DNA from: Volvox africanus
Lineage: Eukaryota; Chlorophyta; Chlorophyceae; Chlamydomonadales; Volvocaceae
Reading direction: 5' to 3'
Assembly: GCA_030268105.1 (NCBI GenBank)
Contig: BSDZ01000079.1
Span: forward strand, 3,643,501-3,707,500
Length of the DNA stretch: 64,000 nt
A program made the translations under genes and the position numbers. Below, piece after piece: positions 63,001-64,000 of this stretch (the stretch's first letter is position 1; each line of letters begins with the position of its first letter). The notes beneath the pieces were generated by a model. That model had not been told where the DNA came from. It ran no database searches and saw only the letters and a program-made list of their open reading frames with translations.

Positions 63001-63588
63001 GACGACTGAACCGTGCGATAGCGAGTTTATTCCAATTGCAGGCGCCGAGGTACCAGTGCAGTATTGCTGCACAGTGAAAATATATGTAGCGGTCTGAACT
63101 GCATGATGCAGATATATATTTAAGTGCATCTCACTCTCACTCATTGCACTTTCCACACTGTTTGATACGGTATAATAACAATAGTAATATTAGTAGTAAC
63201 AGTAAAATATGATAATTTATACCCGTTATATATTTATTCCACGTCCGTGAGTATGTGCTGCTCTATTTGTACTATGTATTTGTGTGATCAGCAACTACTG
63301 GTGCGTGTCGTGTGTTATTTTAAATATTATATATATACACACATGCACGTATGCAGGAACCTTGACCACGCCTCATGGCATGGCTACTTCACGGGTCCTA
63401 CCGACTGGTCCGGACTTCGTGTGGTGTCGTACATGACCGGCTTTTGCCCCGAACCTCTCGGCCGCAATCAGGACTGCCGCGCAACTGGTGCGTGCGTGTC
63501 TGAGTCATCAACCAGCCCGCGCCCGCCGTACCCCAAGCCCCCCGCGTCGCCATCGTCCTCTGAGCCAGCGTGGCAATGTTTTCTTTAA
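60043..63588 (+). CDS. Secreted protein, probable class-I-amidotransferase-like (ThuA-like) fold, 303 aa
   Basis: Six exons join in phase: 60043-60189, 60400-60441, 61095-61214, 61562-61787, 62593-62737 and 63357-63588. Exon 1 encodes a polar start and then LCWRLWACILLLQLVFLTSP, a signal sequence with likely cleavage after AWG. The mature part starts with a Cys/Asp-rich segment (STDDADDKDHCQNLLCGGLY). It continues as alternating strands and helices: IITFARTAVEV, YRLLYIPTSFLG, DISNYINERGGSLIVLGQE. This is the order seen in ThuA/glutamine-amidotransferase-like folds (a position-and-boundary analogy, not a search result). LDHASWHGYFTGPTDWSGL and CPEPLGRNQDC follow, then a Pro/Ser-rich tail. From memory, similar sequences form a family of uncharacterised extracellular proteins in volvocine algae. 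No catalytic triad can be assigned. A donor-like GTGCGT at 63489 could shorten the last exon. Confidence 0.72.
60494..60582. repeat. Perfect 27-bp inverted repeat (hairpin)
   Basis: 60494-60520 (starting TACGTAAATATAATGG) is the exact reverse complement of 60556-60582, with a 35-nt AT-rich loop. It lies within intron 2 of the secreted-protein gene. Confidence 0.93.
61798..62145 (+). repeat. 47-bp minisatellite, 7-8 near-perfect copies
   Basis: TGTCCTTACATAGTACATG recurs at 61801, 61848, 61895, 61942, 61989, 62036, 62083 and 62130, an exact 47-bp period with no visible variation until the last copy. It starts about 10 nt after the donor of intron 4 of the secreted-protein gene. Confidence 0.97.
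62919..62964. repeat. Perfect 15-bp inverted repeat with imperfect extension
   Basis: GGCTCTCTGCTGCTG at 62919-62933 pairs exactly with 62950-62964 across a 16-nt loop. Beyond three mismatches, AGGG and CCCT flanks extend the stem. It lies in intron 5 of the secreted-protein gene. Confidence 0.9.
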
Positions 63589-64000
63589 AACTCAAAATAC
63601 CGACGGACGCTTATTTTATGATATGTAATGCGCACACGCATGTATTTCTACCACAATCAATCATTTTTATTGCTTGGATGCTTGTATGATGCATGTCCGC
63701 CATAATTCATAGACATGTATGTAAGCATACGGGGTGGCATACGTACCTCAACAGTTGCCCACTGGCATATAACATATTATGTTATATACATGTATATTTC
63801 ATTGTACATATATAAAGTGGTTATATATATAATCACTATGTATGATTAGTGGTATGCTATGCTATGCTAGCTTCATTCCGACAATTTATTCAAAAATCTA
63901 TCTCCTGTACGGCTAAGATAAATAATGCGGATGCGGTGTCATTGTGCGTACGTGCCAACCTGCCTGGCTCACTGCCTGCGGACTGGCTGCCTGCCTGCTG
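63589..64000. other. AT-rich 3' flank, no gene seen
   Basis: 3' flank of the secreted-protein gene with TATA-type runs. A short near-palindrome (ATATAACATATTATGTTATAT) lies near 63767. No open frame of note. Confidence 0.5.
63624..63628 (+). terminator. TGTAA polyadenylation signal
   Basis: TGTAA lies 36 nt after the TAA stop of the secreted-protein gene in the sense orientation, matching the signal used by volvocine nuclear genes. Confidence 0.55.

Overview
This is nuclear DNA of a green alga, most likely a volvocine (Chlamydomonas/Volvox-type) chlorophyte. The evidence is many short exons joined by GT-AG introns of 100-1700 nt, GC-rich Ala/Gly/Gln/Pro-rich low-complexity protein segments, introns packed with micro- and minisatellites, and TGTAA polyadenylation-type signals behind several genes. 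The protein families also fit: a PICKLE-like CHD remodeler, a plant-type organellar adenylate kinase, a plant-type mitochondrial IF2 and a secreted protein resembling a family known from volvocine algae. Exon structures were assembled by eye from splice consensus, phase compatibility and family conservation. No search was run, so each model should be read as a prediction.

Layout. 1-4.6 kb: a probable three-exon gene for a 98-residue two-TM protein (2000-4113, +) in otherwise featureless DNA. 4.6-8.3 kb: an intronless PI-PLC X-domain gene (4608-5582, -) and a six-exon adenylate kinase (5832-8306, -). 8.55-15.4 kb: an eleven-exon family III CoA-transferase (+), head to head with the adenylate kinase; its introns hold a 24-copy minisatellite and a long AAT/TATCA/TATAA microsatellite. 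15.4-19.5 kb: mostly non-coding, with a probable two-exon small TM protein (17574-18236, -). 19.5-38.9 kb: one 33-exon chromodomain-helicase (CHD3/PICKLE type) gene (+), about 2180 residues, with repeat-filled introns including about 1.45 kb of (GGA)-rich polypurine. 41.5-53.8 kb: a 15-exon mitochondrial-type translation initiation factor IF2 (-), convergent with the CHD gene, with a very long low-complexity N-terminal extension. 54.2-56.5 kb: a four-exon gene for a His/Gln-rich protein with a C-terminal TM (+), head to head with IF2. 56.5-60.0 kb: no supported gene. 60.0-63.6 kb: a six-exon secreted protein gene (+) in visibly more AT-rich DNA, with hairpin-forming inverted repeats and a 47-bp minisatellite in its introns.

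The genes do not form a pathway. Several products look mitochondrial or organellar: adenylate kinase, CoA-transferase, IF2 and possibly the two small TM proteins. No transposase, reverse transcriptase, rRNA, tRNA, CRISPR array or viral gene was recognised. The most unusual material is the IF2 N-terminal extension and its altered G4 motif, the lineage-specific small membrane proteins, the strand-consistent TG/CA repeats near splice sites, and three compact perfect inverted repeats in the last 7 kb.
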